Source: Nocardioides jiangsuensis (GTDB lineage Bacteria; Actinomycetota; Actinomycetes; Propionibacteriales; Nocardioidaceae). From it: a stretch of 64,000 nt of DNA. Of the stretch, positions 50,613 to 59,962 are shown one piece after another. Within the stretch, counting starts at the first letter, position 1, and every line of letters begins with the position of its first letter. The stretch lies in the NCBI RefSeq assembly GCF_019679455.1, contig NZ_JAIEZQ010000002.1, positions 1,054,001-1,118,000 on the forward strand. Reading direction: 5' to 3'. The position numbers were made by a program, and so were the translations under genes. Below the pieces are notes generated by a model. The model was not told where the DNA came from and made no database searches. It worked only from the letters and a program-made list of their open reading frames with translations.

Positions 50613-52169
50613 ATGACTGAATCTCGCAGCGCTCAGAGCGCACACCAGCCCGACCCGGTCCAGCCCGTCGACCTGCCGGTCGAGGACGACCTCGACGTCG
50701 ACGAGTTCGACGACCTCGAGGGCGCCCTCGACGAGACCTCCGACTGGGGCGAGTCGGGCTACGCCGACGAGGACCCCGAGGAGAGCGCCGGCACCGGCGC
50801 CTACGAGCTCGCCGAGCGGCACGCCCTGCGCCGCGTCGCGGGGCTATCCACCGAGCTCGAGGACATCACCGAGGTCGAGTACCGCCAGCTGCGCCTCGAG
50901 CGCGTGGTGCTCGTCGGCGTGTGGACCGAGGGCTCGGTCGAGGACGCCGAGAACTCCATGGCCGAGCTCGCGCTGCTCGCCGAGACCGCCGGCTCGCAGG
51001 TGCTCGACGCGATCTACCAGCGCCGCCAGAAGCCCGACCCGGCCACGTTCATCGGCCGCGGCAAGGTCGACGGCCTGCGCGAGATCGTCCAGGCCACCGG
51101 CGCGGACACCGTGATCTGCGACGGAGAGCTAGCCCCCTCACAGCTGAGGAACCTCGAGGACCGGGTCAAGGTCAAGGTCGTCGACCGGACCGCGCTGATC
51201 CTCGACATCTTCGCCCAGCACGCGAAGTCCCGTGAAGGCCAGGCCCAGGTCGAGCTCGCCCAGCTCAACTACATGAAGCAGCGCCTCCGCGGCTGGGGTG
51301 GCAACCTGTCCCGCCAGGCCGGTGGCCGCGTGGGCTCGCAGGGTGGCGGTATCGGTGGCCGTGGCCCCGGTGAGACCAAGATCGAGACCGACCGGCGCCG
51401 GATCAACACCAAGATCGCCAAGCTGCGCCGCGAGCTGGCGCACATGCGCACCACCCGCGACACAAAGCGCTCCGAGCGCCGCCGCCACGAGATCCCCTCG
51501 GTGGCGATCGCCGGTTACACCAACGCCGGCAAGTCGTCGCTGCTGAACCGGCTCACCGACGCCGGCGTGCTGGTCGAGGACTCGCTGTTCGCCACGCTGG
51601 ACCCGACGACGCGGCGTACGACGACCGCGGACGGTCGCGTCTACACGATGTCCGACACCGTCGGGTTCGTCCGGCACCTGCCGCACCAGCTCGTCGAGGC
51701 GTTCCGCTCGACGCTGGAGGAGGTCGCGGACTCGGACCTGATCCTGCACGTCGTGGACGGCTCGCACCCCGACCCGGAGGGCCAGCTCGCCGCGGTGCGC
51801 GAGGTCTTCGCCGAGATCGGCGCCGACAAGGTGCCCGAGCTGGTCGTGATCAACAAGGTCGACGCCGCCGACCCGATGGTCGTCTCCCGCATCAAGGCCC
51901 GCGAGCCGCACTCGGTCGCGGTCTCCGCGCGGACCGGGGAGGGCATCGACAAGGCGCTGCGCGCGGTCGAGGCGGACCTGCCCCGGCCGGGCATCGCGTT
52001 CGAGGCGCTGCTGCCCTACGAGCGCGGCGACCTGCTCAACCGGATCCACACCACCGGTGAGATCGAGTCCGTCGAGCACACTGCGGACGGCTCCGTCGTC
52101 AAGGGCAGGGTGCACGCGGACCTCGCCGGGGAGCTCGCGCCGTACATCACCTCGAGCGCGCGGGCCTGA
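50613..52169 (+). CDS. hflX: GTPase HflX
   Basis: A 518-residue GTPase that binds ribosomes and can split them under stress. The N-terminal 100 residues are acidic (EDDLDVDEFDDLEG), then the HflX domain with YIGRGKVDGL-like TFIGRGKVDGLREI, a glycine-rich GGRVGSQGGGIGGRGPGETKIE linker, and the G domain with G1 AGYTNAGKSSLLNRL, G3 DTVGF and G4 NKVD. ATG 50613 is used; ATG 50595 in frame adds six residues. It is downstream of dapF, as in many Actinobacteria. Confidence 0.95.
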   Translation: MTESRSAQSAHQPDPVQPVDLPVEDDLDVDEFDDLEGALDETSDWGESGYADEDPEESAGTGAYELAERHALRRVAGLSTELEDITEVEYRQLRLERVVLVGVWTEGSVEDAENSMAELALLAETAGSQVLDAIYQRRQKPDPATFIGRGKVDGLREIVQATGADTVICDGELAPSQLRNLEDRVKVKVVDRTALILDIFAQHAKSREGQAQVELAQLNYMKQRLRGWGGNLSRQAGGRVGSQGGGIGGRGPGETKIETDRRRINTKIAKLRRELAHMRTTRDTKRSERRRHEIPSVAIAGYTNAGKSSLLNRLTDAGVLVEDSLFATLDPTTRRTTTADGRVYTMSDTVGFVRHLPHQLVEAFRSTLEEVADSDLILHVVDGSHPDPEGQLAAVREVFAEIGADKVPELVVINKVDAADPMVVSRIKAREPHSVAVSARTGEGIDKALRAVEADLPRPGIAFEALLPYERGDLLNRIHTTGEIESVEHTADGSVVKGRVHADLAGELAPYITSSARA

Positions 52170-52256
52170 CCGTCGCGGCGTCCCCCGCGGACGCCGTGAC
52201 GAACGCCCCTGTGGAGGGACGCCGTGCCTGGGGGTGGGAGTAGGTAAGGTGCTTCG

Positions 52257-54320
52257 GTGCCCGCCGACAAGACCACCGTCAAGCCGTCCGTCCGCGACGT
52301 GCTCGCGGGCGCCGTGGAGTCCCTTGGCGGCGAGGAGCGCCCCGGCCAGATCCAGATGGCCGAGGCGGTCGCCCGGGCGATGAGCAGCGGGGAGCACCTG
52401 CTGGTCCAGGCCGGCACCGGCACCGGCAAGTCGCTGGGCTACCTCGTCCCGGCGCTGCTGCACCACCGCCGGGTCGTGGTCGCCACCGCCACCCTGGCGC
52501 TGCAGCACCAGCTCGTCGAGCGTGACATCCCCGCCCTCCTCGACGCGGCCGAGCACGTGCTCGCCCCGGGCGACGAGCAGCGCCGGGCGACCTACGCCGT
52601 GCTCAAGGGCCGCTCGAACTACGCCTGCCTGCACCGGGTCCGCGAGGGCGTGCCCGACGACCAGGGCGCGCTCGTCGACATCCCCGAGGGCACCATGGGC
52701 GCCGAGGTGCTCAAGCTCCGCGCCTGGGCGGAGGAGGAGTCCGAGCGCGGCGGCACCGGCGACCGGGACTCCGCCCCCAAGCACACCGACAAGCTCTGGC
52801 GCCAGGTCTCGGTCAACCACCGCGAGTGCCTCGGCGCGGCCAAGTGCCCCTACGCAGCCGAGTGCTTCGCGGAGCGCGCCAAGGAGAAGGCGGCCGAGTC
52901 GCAGGTCGTGGTGACCAACCACTCCCTGCTCGCGATCGACGCGATCGAGGGCGTCCCGATGATCCCCGAGTACGACGTCGTGGTGATCGACGAGGCGCAC
53001 GAGCTGTCCGCCCGGGTCACCCAGGCGGCGACCGACGAGCTGAGCGTGCCCGAGATCGAGCGGGCCGCCCGGCGCAGCCAGCGGCACATCGACGGCAACG
53101 AGGCAGACGAGCTCACCGACGCGGCCGACGCGCTGCGCGACGCGCTCGACGAGACGCCGCCCGGCCGGCTCGACAGCCTGCCGGTGTCCCTCGCCGACGC
53201 GCTCGCCCTGGTCCGTGACTCCGCCCGCGCGCTGATCTCCGCGTTCCCCAAGGAGGCTCCGGGAGGGCAGGGCGGCCCCGGCGGTGACTCCGACCCCGGG
53301 CGCACCCAGGCCCGCGGCTGGGTCCAGGAGCTGTACAAGACCGCCGAGCGGATGGCCGCCCACGTCGACTCCGACGTGCTCTGGCTCGCCGAGCGCGAGC
53401 GGAACCGTGGCGGCAACCAGCTCTGCGTGGCACCGCTGCAGGTGTGGGGGCCGCTGCGCGACAAGCTGCTCACCGAGAAGACCGTGGTGTTCACCTCCGC
53501 CACCCTGATGCTCGGCGGCGACTTCAACTCGGTGGCGACCAGCATCGGCCTCAAGCCCAGCGAGCGGGCGACCCACTCGGTCGACGAGGGCGCCGGCGCG
53601 ACCGGCCCGGCCGCCGCCGACTCCGCGGCCGGGGAGTCCTCGGACAAGGCGCTGCCCTGGCGGGGGATCGACGTGGGCTCGCCGTTCGACTACGCGCGCC
53701 AGGGGATCCTGTACGTCGCCAGGCACCTGCCGCCGCCGGGCCGCGACGGCCTGGGCCAGGCCCAGCTCGACGAGATCAGCGACCTGATCGACGCCGCCGA
53801 CGGGCGCACCCTGGGCCTGTTCTCCAGCCGCCGGGCGGCGGACGCGGCCGCGGAGGCGCTGCGCGAGCGGCTGCCGCACCTGACCATCCTGGCCCAGGGC
53901 GAGGCCCAGCTTCCCGAGCTGGCGCGGCTGTTCGTCGAGGACCCGCACGCCTGCCTCTTCGGCACGCTCAGCCTCTGGCAGGGTCTCGACGTGCCCGGCG
54001 ACACCTGCCAGCTGGTGCTGATCGACCGGATCCCGTTCCCGCGGCCCGACGACCCGCTGATGTCCGCGCGGCAGCGCGCCGCGGACAAGGCCGGCGGCAA
54101 CGGCTTCATGTCGGTGGCGGCCACGCACGCCGCGCTGCTGCTCGCCCAGGGCGCCGGCCGGCTGATCCGCACCACCTCCGACCGCGGCGTGGTGGCGATC
54201 CTCGACCCGCGCCTGGTCACCGCCCGGTACGGCGGCTTCCTGCGCGCGTCCCTGCCGCCGATGTGGCCCACCACCGAGCGGTCCGTCGTGCTCTCCGCCC
54301 TGAAGCGGCTCGCCGGCTGA
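52257..54320 (+). CDS. DinG-family iron-sulfur helicase
   Basis: A 687-residue XPD/DinG-family helicase. Walker A is VQAGTGTGKSLGYLVPALL and the DEAH box is VVIDEAHELSAR. The four cluster-binding cysteines lie in NYACLHRV, NHRECLGAAKCPYAAECFA. The C-terminal helicase motif SLWQGLDVPG and QGAGRLIRTTSDRG (motif VI) complete it. It should unwind DNA 5' to 3'; members are DNA-damage linked, but I see no LexA box upstream. The GTG start is preceded by TAGGTAAGG-like sequence. A small hairpin lies between hflX and this gene. Confidence 0.93.
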   Translation: MPADKTTVKPSVRDVLAGAVESLGGEERPGQIQMAEAVARAMSSGEHLLVQAGTGTGKSLGYLVPALLHHRRVVVATATLALQHQLVERDIPALLDAAEHVLAPGDEQRRATYAVLKGRSNYACLHRVREGVPDDQGALVDIPEGTMGAEVLKLRAWAEEESERGGTGDRDSAPKHTDKLWRQVSVNHRECLGAAKCPYAAECFAERAKEKAAESQVVVTNHSLLAIDAIEGVPMIPEYDVVVIDEAHELSARVTQAATDELSVPEIERAARRSQRHIDGNEADELTDAADALRDALDETPPGRLDSLPVSLADALALVRDSARALISAFPKEAPGGQGGPGGDSDPGRTQARGWVQELYKTAERMAAHVDSDVLWLAERERNRGGNQLCVAPLQVWGPLRDKLLTEKTVVFTSATLMLGGDFNSVATSIGLKPSERATHSVDEGAGATGPAAADSAAGESSDKALPWRGIDVGSPFDYARQGILYVARHLPPPGRDGLGQAQLDEISDLIDAADGRTLGLFSSRRAADAAAEALRERLPHLTILAQGEAQLPELARLFVEDPHACLFGTLSLWQGLDVPGDTCQLVLIDRIPFPRPDDPLMSARQRAADKAGGNGFMSVAATHAALLLAQGAGRLIRTTSDRGVVAILDPRLVTARYGGFLRASLPPMWPTTERSVVLSALKRLAG

Positions 54321-54346
54321 GGTAGTCACCGCGCTACCGTCGAGCC

Positions 54347-55861
54347 ATGGCGACGGCGCGGGCCCGCACGGCCCTGCTGACGGCGACGGTGCTCCTGGTC
54401 GCCGCCGCCTGCACCGTGCCGGTGAGCACACCGAGCCCCGCGGAGCCGACGAGGGGGTCGCCCGCACCGCGGACGGGGGCTCCGGCGGAGGCGACGTCAG
54501 GGCCTCCGCAGTCGGAGCGGGAACGGCGCACGCAGCCCCTGGTGATCGTCACGCACATGACCCGGCCGCGGTTCGACGTGTTCGAGGAGGTCGCGCTCCA
54601 GATCATCGACGGGTCGGTGCGCACCTGGTCCGAGCTCGGCGTGCCCGGGGTCCCCGGCGTGGGACCGGAGCCGGGCGCCGGGCCGACTCTCCTGCGCACC
54701 GTCTCCGCCCCCGGGACGCCGGCACCGGACCGGTTCGAGCTGGGGTCGGCCCGAGCGGCGGTGCGCGCCGTGGTCCGCGACCGCGACACGGTGGCCGTCG
54801 TGCCCGCGTCCGCGCTCGGCCCGCAGGTGCGGGCGATGCGGGTGAACGGGACCAGCCCCGTACGCCGGCCCGGCGACTTCCCGGTCCGCACCCGCGCCGC
54901 GGGAAGCACCGGCCCGGTCGTGACGATGACCGTGGTCGGCGACGTGATGCTCGGCCGGGGGGTGGCCGACGCCGCGCCTGGGACGGGAGGGGCGGCGCCC
55001 GCGCTGGCGCCGACCCGGCGACGACTGGCGCGCGCGGACGTCACGGTCGGCAACCTCGAGAGCACGCTGTCCCGGGCGGGGGCCCCGACCCAGGGCGACG
55101 ACTCCTTCGCCGCCGGCCCGCGGGTAGTGCGCGGCCTGCGGGCGTCGGGGTTCGACGTGCTCGGCCTGGCGAACAACCACCTCGGGGACTTCGGGCCCAC
55201 CGCGCTGGTGCGCACCGTGCAGCGGCTCCGCGACCGCGGCCTGGGCACGTTCGGCGCCGGCGCGGACCCGCGGCAGGCATGGGCCCCGGCGGTCCTCGAG
55301 CGGCAGGGCGTGCGCTTCGGCTTCCTCGGCTTCAACGCGATCGGGGAGACCCCGGAGGTCGGTCCGGGACGGCCCGGTGCGGTGTCGGTGAGCATGCCGC
55401 CGCGCACCGGTCCGCTGGACCGCCGTCAGCTCGACCGGTTCCTGGCCGCCGTACGACACCTCGACCGGCGGGTGGACGTGGTGGTGGTGATGCCGCACTG
55501 GGGGACGCAGTACACGAACCAGCAGCTGCCCGTGCAGTCCCGGGTCGCGGCGGAGCTGGTGCGCGCGGGGGCGGACCTGGTCGTGGGCGGCCACCCGCAC
55601 TGGGTCCAGGGCGTGGAGGTCGTGGACGGGCGGCTCGTGGTGCACTCGCTGGGCAACTTCGTATTCGACATGGACCTCATGCCGGAGACGATGGAGGGGC
55701 TGCTGCTCGAGCTCACCTGGTGGGGCGACGAGCTGAAGGCGGCAGAGCTGGTGCCCTACGTCCTCGACGAGTCGTTCGCGCCGCGGGTGGTGTCCTTCCG
55801 GCGCGGCCTCGACGTCCTGTGGCGGATGCGCGCGACCAGCGGCACCGCCTACCGCGGCTGA
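54347..55861 (+). CDS. CapA-family lipoprotein with N-terminal binding-protein-like domain
   Basis: A 504-residue lipoprotein (ALLTATVLLVAAACTVP, Cys about 22). The C-terminal 320 residues are a CapA metallophosphatase-like domain with GDVMLGRGVAD, GNLESTLS, ANNHLGDFG, VVMPHWGTQYT, GHPHWVQGVEV and SLGNFVFDMD. CapA in Bacillus is part of poly-gamma-glutamate capsule synthesis, but most bacterial homologues have no known capsule. Residues about 65-190 (THMTRPRFDVFEEVALQIIDG ... TVAVVPASALGPQVRAMRVNG) look like part of a phosphate- or solute-binding protein fold, which is unusual for CapA. The stop overlaps the 3' end of the M28 gene on the other strand by 13 bases. Confidence 0.85.
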   Translation: MATARARTALLTATVLLVAAACTVPVSTPSPAEPTRGSPAPRTGAPAEATSGPPQSERERRTQPLVIVTHMTRPRFDVFEEVALQIIDGSVRTWSELGVPGVPGVGPEPGAGPTLLRTVSAPGTPAPDRFELGSARAAVRAVVRDRDTVAVVPASALGPQVRAMRVNGTSPVRRPGDFPVRTRAAGSTGPVVTMTVVGDVMLGRGVADAAPGTGGAAPALAPTRRRLARADVTVGNLESTLSRAGAPTQGDDSFAAGPRVVRGLRASGFDVLGLANNHLGDFGPTALVRTVQRLRDRGLGTFGAGADPRQAWAPAVLERQGVRFGFLGFNAIGETPEVGPGRPGAVSVSMPPRTGPLDRRQLDRFLAAVRHLDRRVDVVVVMPHWGTQYTNQQLPVQSRVAAELVRAGADLVVGGHPHWVQGVEVVDGRLVVHSLGNFVFDMDLMPETMEGLLLELTWWGDELKAAELVPYVLDESFAPRVVSFRRGLDVLWRMRATSGTAYRG

Positions 55862-56850
55862 CCCGGCCGCTCCAGCCACGCCCACAGCAGCCGCCCGGTG
55901 CGGGTGAGCTGACGGGGGTCGACCACCCGGGGCCTGTCCGCCGCGGAGTGGTACTCCGCGTAGCTGGTGCTGCCGAGCCGCGCCACGGCGAACCCGGCCT
56001 TCTCGAACGACCAGTGGTCGCTGGCGGTGTTCTCGCAGGGGTGGGCCGGTACGGCGACCCGGCGGGCGTCGCGGAGCAGCGCCTGCCGCACGTCGGGCGG
56101 GGACAGCGGTCCGGTGCACACCGGGACGTCGCGGCCGACGCCCACCCGGTCCAGCGACACCATCGCCCTCAGCGCGTCACGCTGCGCGGGCGGCATGTGC
56201 CGCACGTAGTGCCGGGAGCCGACGTGGTGCTCGTCGTCGCCGGGACCGCGCGGCTCCTCGGCGCCGAACGCGACGAGCACCACCGGCAGACGCGTGCCCT
56301 GCTCCGTGGCGAGGCGGGCGGCCTCGAGCAGCACGGCGACCCCGCTGGCGTTGTCCTCGGCGCCGGGAGCGACGGCCACGGTGTCGAGGTGCGCCCCGAC
56401 CAGGAGGTGCGGGCGTCCGGGGTCGAACCCTGCCGGTGTGGCGACCACGTTGAACGACCGGCCGGCCGCGACCGGCACCCCCCACGAGTCCCCGGCCGGG
56501 ACCCGGAACCACTGCCGTCGGACGTCGTACCCGAGGCCGTCGAGCCGGCCTGACACCGTCCGGCCGGCGGCCCGGTAGGCCGGCGCGGTGGCCAGCCGCG
56601 GACCGATTATGCCGGCGAGCAGGCGGACGTCCGCGATCGCCCTCGCCGCCCGGAAGCGGGCAGGAGCCGGCGGGGGCGGCTCGGGAGCCGGCGACAGGGT
56701 GACCGTCGGCGCCTGGCCGAGTCGCGGAGCCGACGTCCGGCCGGACGGCCCGGACACGCCGGACGGCTGGTCGGCCGGCGCGTCACCGGTGCACGACGAG
56801 AGCGCCAGCGCCGCCACGACGGCGGTCACGGAGGCCACGAGGACCCTCAT
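55849..56850 (-). CDS. M28-family metallopeptidase lipoprotein
   Basis: A 333-residue lipoprotein: signal MRVLVASVTAVVAALALSSC with cysteine about residue 20, then a Pro/Ser-rich linker to residue 65. The M28 aminopeptidase core has VGAHLDTVAVAPGAEDNASGVAVLLEAARL with the metal ligands His, Asp and the Asp-Asn bridge, then AFGAEEPRGPG with the catalytic Glu pair, and SDHWSFEKAGFAVARLG for the last metal ligand. It likely trims peptides outside the cytoplasmic membrane. It is convergent with the CapA gene and overlaps it by 13 bases at the 3' ends. Confidence 0.92.
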   Translation of the reverse strand: MRVLVASVTAVVAALALSSCTGDAPADQPSGVSGPSGRTSAPRLGQAPTVTLSPAPEPPPPAPARFRAARAIADVRLLAGIIGPRLATAPAYRAAGRTVSGRLDGLGYDVRRQWFRVPAGDSWGVPVAAGRSFNVVATPAGFDPGRPHLLVGAHLDTVAVAPGAEDNASGVAVLLEAARLATEQGTRLPVVLVAFGAEEPRGPGDDEHHVGSRHYVRHMPPAQRDALRAMVSLDRVGVGRDVPVCTGPLSPPDVRQALLRDARRVAVPAHPCENTASDHWSFEKAGFAVARLGSTSYAEYHSAADRPRVVDPRQLTRTGRLLWAWLERPGQPR

Positions 56851-56889
56851 GCCCGCAGGGTACGCCGCGGCGCCGGCGGCTCCGGTCCG

Positions 56890-58137
56890 CTAGAGGCGGG
56901 CGTGCCCGTCGTACCCGCCGCGCGGCTCCGCGAGACCGAACACCCGGCCCACGGTCGGGGCAACGTCGACCGTGCGGGCGCGCGCGGTGGAGCTGCTCCG
57001 GTGCTTCACCAGGCGGTGTCCGCCGCCGATGAAGAACGGGATCGGCCGGGTCGCCGGGTGCCCGTGGTTGCCGGGGATCGGGTTGGAGTACTGCGCCGGG
57101 TCGCTGAACCGCCACCCGGAGCGGCAGAACACGACGAGGTCCCCGGCGAGGCCGCTCAGCCGCAGGTCGGCCGGGGCGTGCGCGGAGAGGACCCCGTCGG
57201 CGGCGAGCGCGATCTCACGCATCCGCGCCACCGCCGCCGTACGACGGTCCGCGGCGCCGGTCCAGTACAGCAGGTCCGCGCCGCCGTTCTGCGCGATCTG
57301 CACGCGGCCGGCGAGCATCGGGTCCTCCTCGAACCGCGGGGCCAGCGAGACCAGCCGGTCGGGCCGCGACCAGTCCATGGAGTGGTCGGCGAGGACCAGC
57401 ACCACCGAGTGCTCCCACCGGCCGCTGCTCTTGAGCAGGTCCACGAACCGGCCGACCTGGGTGTCCACGTCGGCCAGCGCGGCCTGCCGGGCGGCCTGCA
57501 GGGTGGTGCCGGTCAGGTCGGAGTGCCCGACCCGGTCGCAGTCGCCGAGGTTGACGAAGACCAGGTTCGGGTCGAACCGCTCGACCATCCCGATCGCGGC
57601 GTCCATCGTGAACGCGTCGGGCGCGTGGCCGGTGATCGGCAGCACCGGCTCCGGCTCCCAGCGGTAGGTCGCGCGCGTGCCGAAGATCCCGTAGAGGTAC
57701 TCCTTCGACAGCACCGTGCCGGTGGTGAAGCCCTGCCGGTTGAGCCGCGAGATCACGGTCGGGAACCGCAGGTCACCCGGCCGGTCGAGGTCGCGGACGA
57801 CCTTCTCGTCGCGGTCGTAGACGGAGTTCGCGGGGACCCCGGACCGGTCGGGGCGGACCCCGGTCATCATCATCACGTGGTTCGGGATGGTCTCCATCAC
57901 CGGCAGCGACTCGGCGCGCGGGAAGTTCGTCCCGTGGTTGCGCAGCGCGGCCAGCCGCGGCGTCAGGTCGGCGCCGATCTCGTCGGGGCGGCAGCCGTCC
58001 ACCACGAGCACGTACACGCGGCGCTTGCCGTCCACGGCCGCCTGGGCGAGGGGTGCGCCCGCGGCGGCGGTGTAGGCGAGGGTCCCGCCGGCGAGCGCGC
58101 CGACGCGGAGGAAGGAACGACGGTTCAGGCTCGTCAT
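56890..58137 (-). CDS. Exported alkaline phosphatase-like phosphodiesterase/nucleotide pyrophosphatase
   Basis: A 415-residue protein of the type I phosphodiesterase/nucleotide pyrophosphatase superfamily. It begins SLNRRSFLRVGALAGGTLAYTA, a Tat signal peptide (RRSFLRV). The metal-binding core is VYVLVVDGCRPDEIGADLTP (first Asp) and ESLPVMETIPNHVMMMTGVRP with the Thr nucleophile, then FVNLGDCDRVGHSD and NPIPGNHGH with Asp/His ligands. It hydrolyses phosphodiester or nucleotide substrates outside the membrane. The ATG overlaps the PhoD stop by one base (TGATG), so the two are co-translated. Confidence 0.9.
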   Translation of the reverse strand: MTSLNRRSFLRVGALAGGTLAYTAAAGAPLAQAAVDGKRRVYVLVVDGCRPDEIGADLTPRLAALRNHGTNFPRAESLPVMETIPNHVMMMTGVRPDRSGVPANSVYDRDEKVVRDLDRPGDLRFPTVISRLNRQGFTTGTVLSKEYLYGIFGTRATYRWEPEPVLPITGHAPDAFTMDAAIGMVERFDPNLVFVNLGDCDRVGHSDLTGTTLQAARQAALADVDTQVGRFVDLLKSSGRWEHSVVLVLADHSMDWSRPDRLVSLAPRFEEDPMLAGRVQIAQNGGADLLYWTGAADRRTAAVARMREIALAADGVLSAHAPADLRLSGLAGDLVVFCRSGWRFSDPAQYSNPIPGNHGHPATRPIPFFIGGGHRLVKHRSSSTARARTVDVAPTVGRVFGLAEPRGGYDGHARL

Positions 58138-59819
58138 CACCGACCACCCACCGGGTGGTCGACCGGGTGGACCTGCTGGCTGTTCGCGCGCGTCGCCCAC
58201 GACGCCGTCCAGCTCGCCGGCGAGCGAGGGTCGGTGCGGTCCGCGACGACGTAGTAGTCCATCTGGGTCCTCCGCGAGCTCACGTCGAGGACCGAGAAGC
58301 CGTGGTCGTCGAAGTTGAGGTACTTGATGTGCCGGTTGCTGGTCTGGATCGCGGCCTCGACCCCCAGGCTCGTCGTACGGCGGGGGCTGCCCGTGATGTC
58401 GTCGAGGTTGTTGCTCGTCACGCTGGTGCAGACGAACTCGGTGGCCACCGAACGGCCCGACTCGGTCGGGTAGGTGCCCGCGTCGAGCGGCAGGTCGCAC
58501 GCCCACGCCGAGTGGATGTCGCCGGTGAGGAACACGGTGTCCTTGACCCCGTGGTCGGCGAGGTGACGGAACACCTCGCGACGGTCGGCGGTGTAGCCGT
58601 CCCACTGGTCGACGTTGTACGGCGCGCCGTCCTCCGGCAGCAGCCCGGTCACGTCGTTCACGGCGCTGGTGACGTCCTGCGGGAAGGGCGGGAAGACGAC
58701 GGGCGAGATCATCACCGGGTTGCCGACCAGCTTCCACTGGGTGCGGTTCTGGGTGAGCGACTGCTTGAGCCAGCGCATCTGCGCGTGGCCGGTGATCGTG
58801 CGCTCGGGGTCGCTGACCGTGCCGTCGGCCAGGATCTGGGCCTGCTTGGACCGGTAGGTGCGCAGGTCGAGCATGGACAGCTCCGCGAGGGTGCCGAACC
58901 GGAGCCGGCGGTAGAGCGCGGTGCCGTCGCCGAGGTCGACGGTGTCGCCCATCCGGACCGGCATCCACTCGTCGTAGGCGCGGCGGGCCCGGGCCTTGCG
59001 CTCGAACCAGTCGCCCTCGGTGGCGGGCTGGTGGTTCTCGGCGCCGGCGCGGTAGGCGTCGTTGGTGGTCTCGTGGTCGTCCCAGGTGACGATGAACGGG
59101 GCCGTGGCGTGCAGCGCCTGGAGGTCGTGGTCGCGCTTGTACTGCGCGTGCCGCTGCCGGTAGTCGGCCAGCGTGACGATCTCGTGGGCCGGCACGTGCC
59201 GGCGCACGTCCTGGTTGTCGTTGCCGGCGCCGTACTCACCCGGGGCGTACTCGTAGAAGTAGTCGCCGAGGTGGATCACGGCGTCGAGGTCGTCGCGCCG
59301 CGCGAGGTGCCGGTAGGCGGCGAAGTACCCGGCCTGCAGGTTCGCGCAGGACACCACGCCGAAGCGCAGGTGGTCCGGGCTCGCGGTCGCGGCGGGGGCG
59401 GTCCTCGTGCGCCCGACCGGGCTCGCGAGCCCCCGGTAGAGGAACCGGTAGTAGTACGTGGTCCGCGGGCGGAGCCCGGTCGCCTCGAGCTTCACGGTGT
59501 GGTCGCGACGGGCGCTCGTGGTGAACGCGCCCGTGGCCACCACGTCGGTGAAGCGGCGGTCGCGGGCGACCTGCCAGCGCACGGCCACGCGCGGGCCGCG
59601 ACCGGAGCCGGGGGTCGCGTCGGGGGTCGGCGTGAGCCGGGTCCACAGGATCACGCTGGTGGGGTGCGGGTCGCCGGAGGCGACGCCGTGACGGAAGTAG
59701 CGGTTGCCCGCGGTGGCCGCCTCGGCGGGCTCGGGGTCGCCGAGGCCGAGGGTCAGCGTGCCGGCTCCGGCGGCACCCGCGACGAGCAGGGAACGACGGT
59801 CGATCTCGATGGGGGTCAC
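58137..59819 (-). CDS. phoD: Alkaline phosphatase D (PhoD)
   Basis: A 560-residue Tat-exported phosphatase/phosphodiesterase. The Tat motif is DRRSLLVAGAAGAG. The N-terminal PhoD_N domain (RYFRHGVASGDPHPTSVILWTRLTP) precedes the metal-binding core with HLGDYFYEY, TWDDHETTND and LTGDIHSAW. PhoD enzymes use Fe and Ca and release phosphate from mono- and diesters. The next gene is an exported phosphodiesterase starting at its stop. A PHO-box-like direct repeat lies 50-82 bases upstream, in the region shared with the metallophosphoesterase gene, so phosphate control is likely. Confidence 0.95.
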   Translation of the reverse strand: MTPIEIDRRSLLVAGAAGAGTLTLGLGDPEPAEAATAGNRYFRHGVASGDPHPTSVILWTRLTPTPDATPGSGRGPRVAVRWQVARDRRFTDVVATGAFTTSARRDHTVKLEATGLRPRTTYYYRFLYRGLASPVGRTRTAPAATASPDHLRFGVVSCANLQAGYFAAYRHLARRDDLDAVIHLGDYFYEYAPGEYGAGNDNQDVRRHVPAHEIVTLADYRQRHAQYKRDHDLQALHATAPFIVTWDDHETTNDAYRAGAENHQPATEGDWFERKARARRAYDEWMPVRMGDTVDLGDGTALYRRLRFGTLAELSMLDLRTYRSKQAQILADGTVSDPERTITGHAQMRWLKQSLTQNRTQWKLVGNPVMISPVVFPPFPQDVTSAVNDVTGLLPEDGAPYNVDQWDGYTADRREVFRHLADHGVKDTVFLTGDIHSAWACDLPLDAGTYPTESGRSVATEFVCTSVTSNNLDDITGSPRRTTSLGVEAAIQTSNRHIKYLNFDDHGFSVLDVSSRRTQMDYYVVADRTDPRSPASWTASWATRANSQQVHPVDHPVGGR

Positions 59820-59868
59820 GCGGGGGTCAACGAGCGGGGGCCGGTGGAGGTGACGGGGTGCGCGCGTT

Positions 59869-59901
59869 GTTCACGTCTCGTTCAGCCATCCCTCATGGCC
59901 G
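59869..59901. promoter_or_regulatory. PHO-box-like direct repeats between phoD and a phosphoesterase
   Basis: Three adjacent 11-base units, GTTCACGTCTC, GTTCAGCCATC and CCTCATGGCCG (59869-59901, plus strand), match the actinobacterial PhoP box pattern of GTTCA repeats every 11 bases. The first two units are good, the third is degenerate. They lie in the 143-base divergent region of phoD and the metallophosphoesterase. The orientation of the repeat points to the plus-strand gene, though phoD is the usual target in the family. Confidence 0.6.
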
Positions 59902-59962
59902 GGGAGACCTGGGTCACGGATGATGGTGATCGGGGGTCGGTACCCCCTGACAGGATGGACAC

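Noticed and set aside
52170-52256. LexA box in front of the DinG-family helicase
   Set aside because: The nearest pattern CGAACGCCCCTG lacks the GTTC half-site, so it does not meet the consensus.
51138-54467. A long minus-strand open frame opposite hflX and the DinG-family helicase
   Set aside because: It has no recognisable domain and the plus-strand genes have complete catalytic motifs, so it is a compositional shadow.
59932-59947. GGGGGTCGGTACCCCC as a separate terminator or operator
   Set aside because: It is a short dyad 15 bases before a start codon; with no second copy in the window and no known regulator, it is only noted with the downstream gene.
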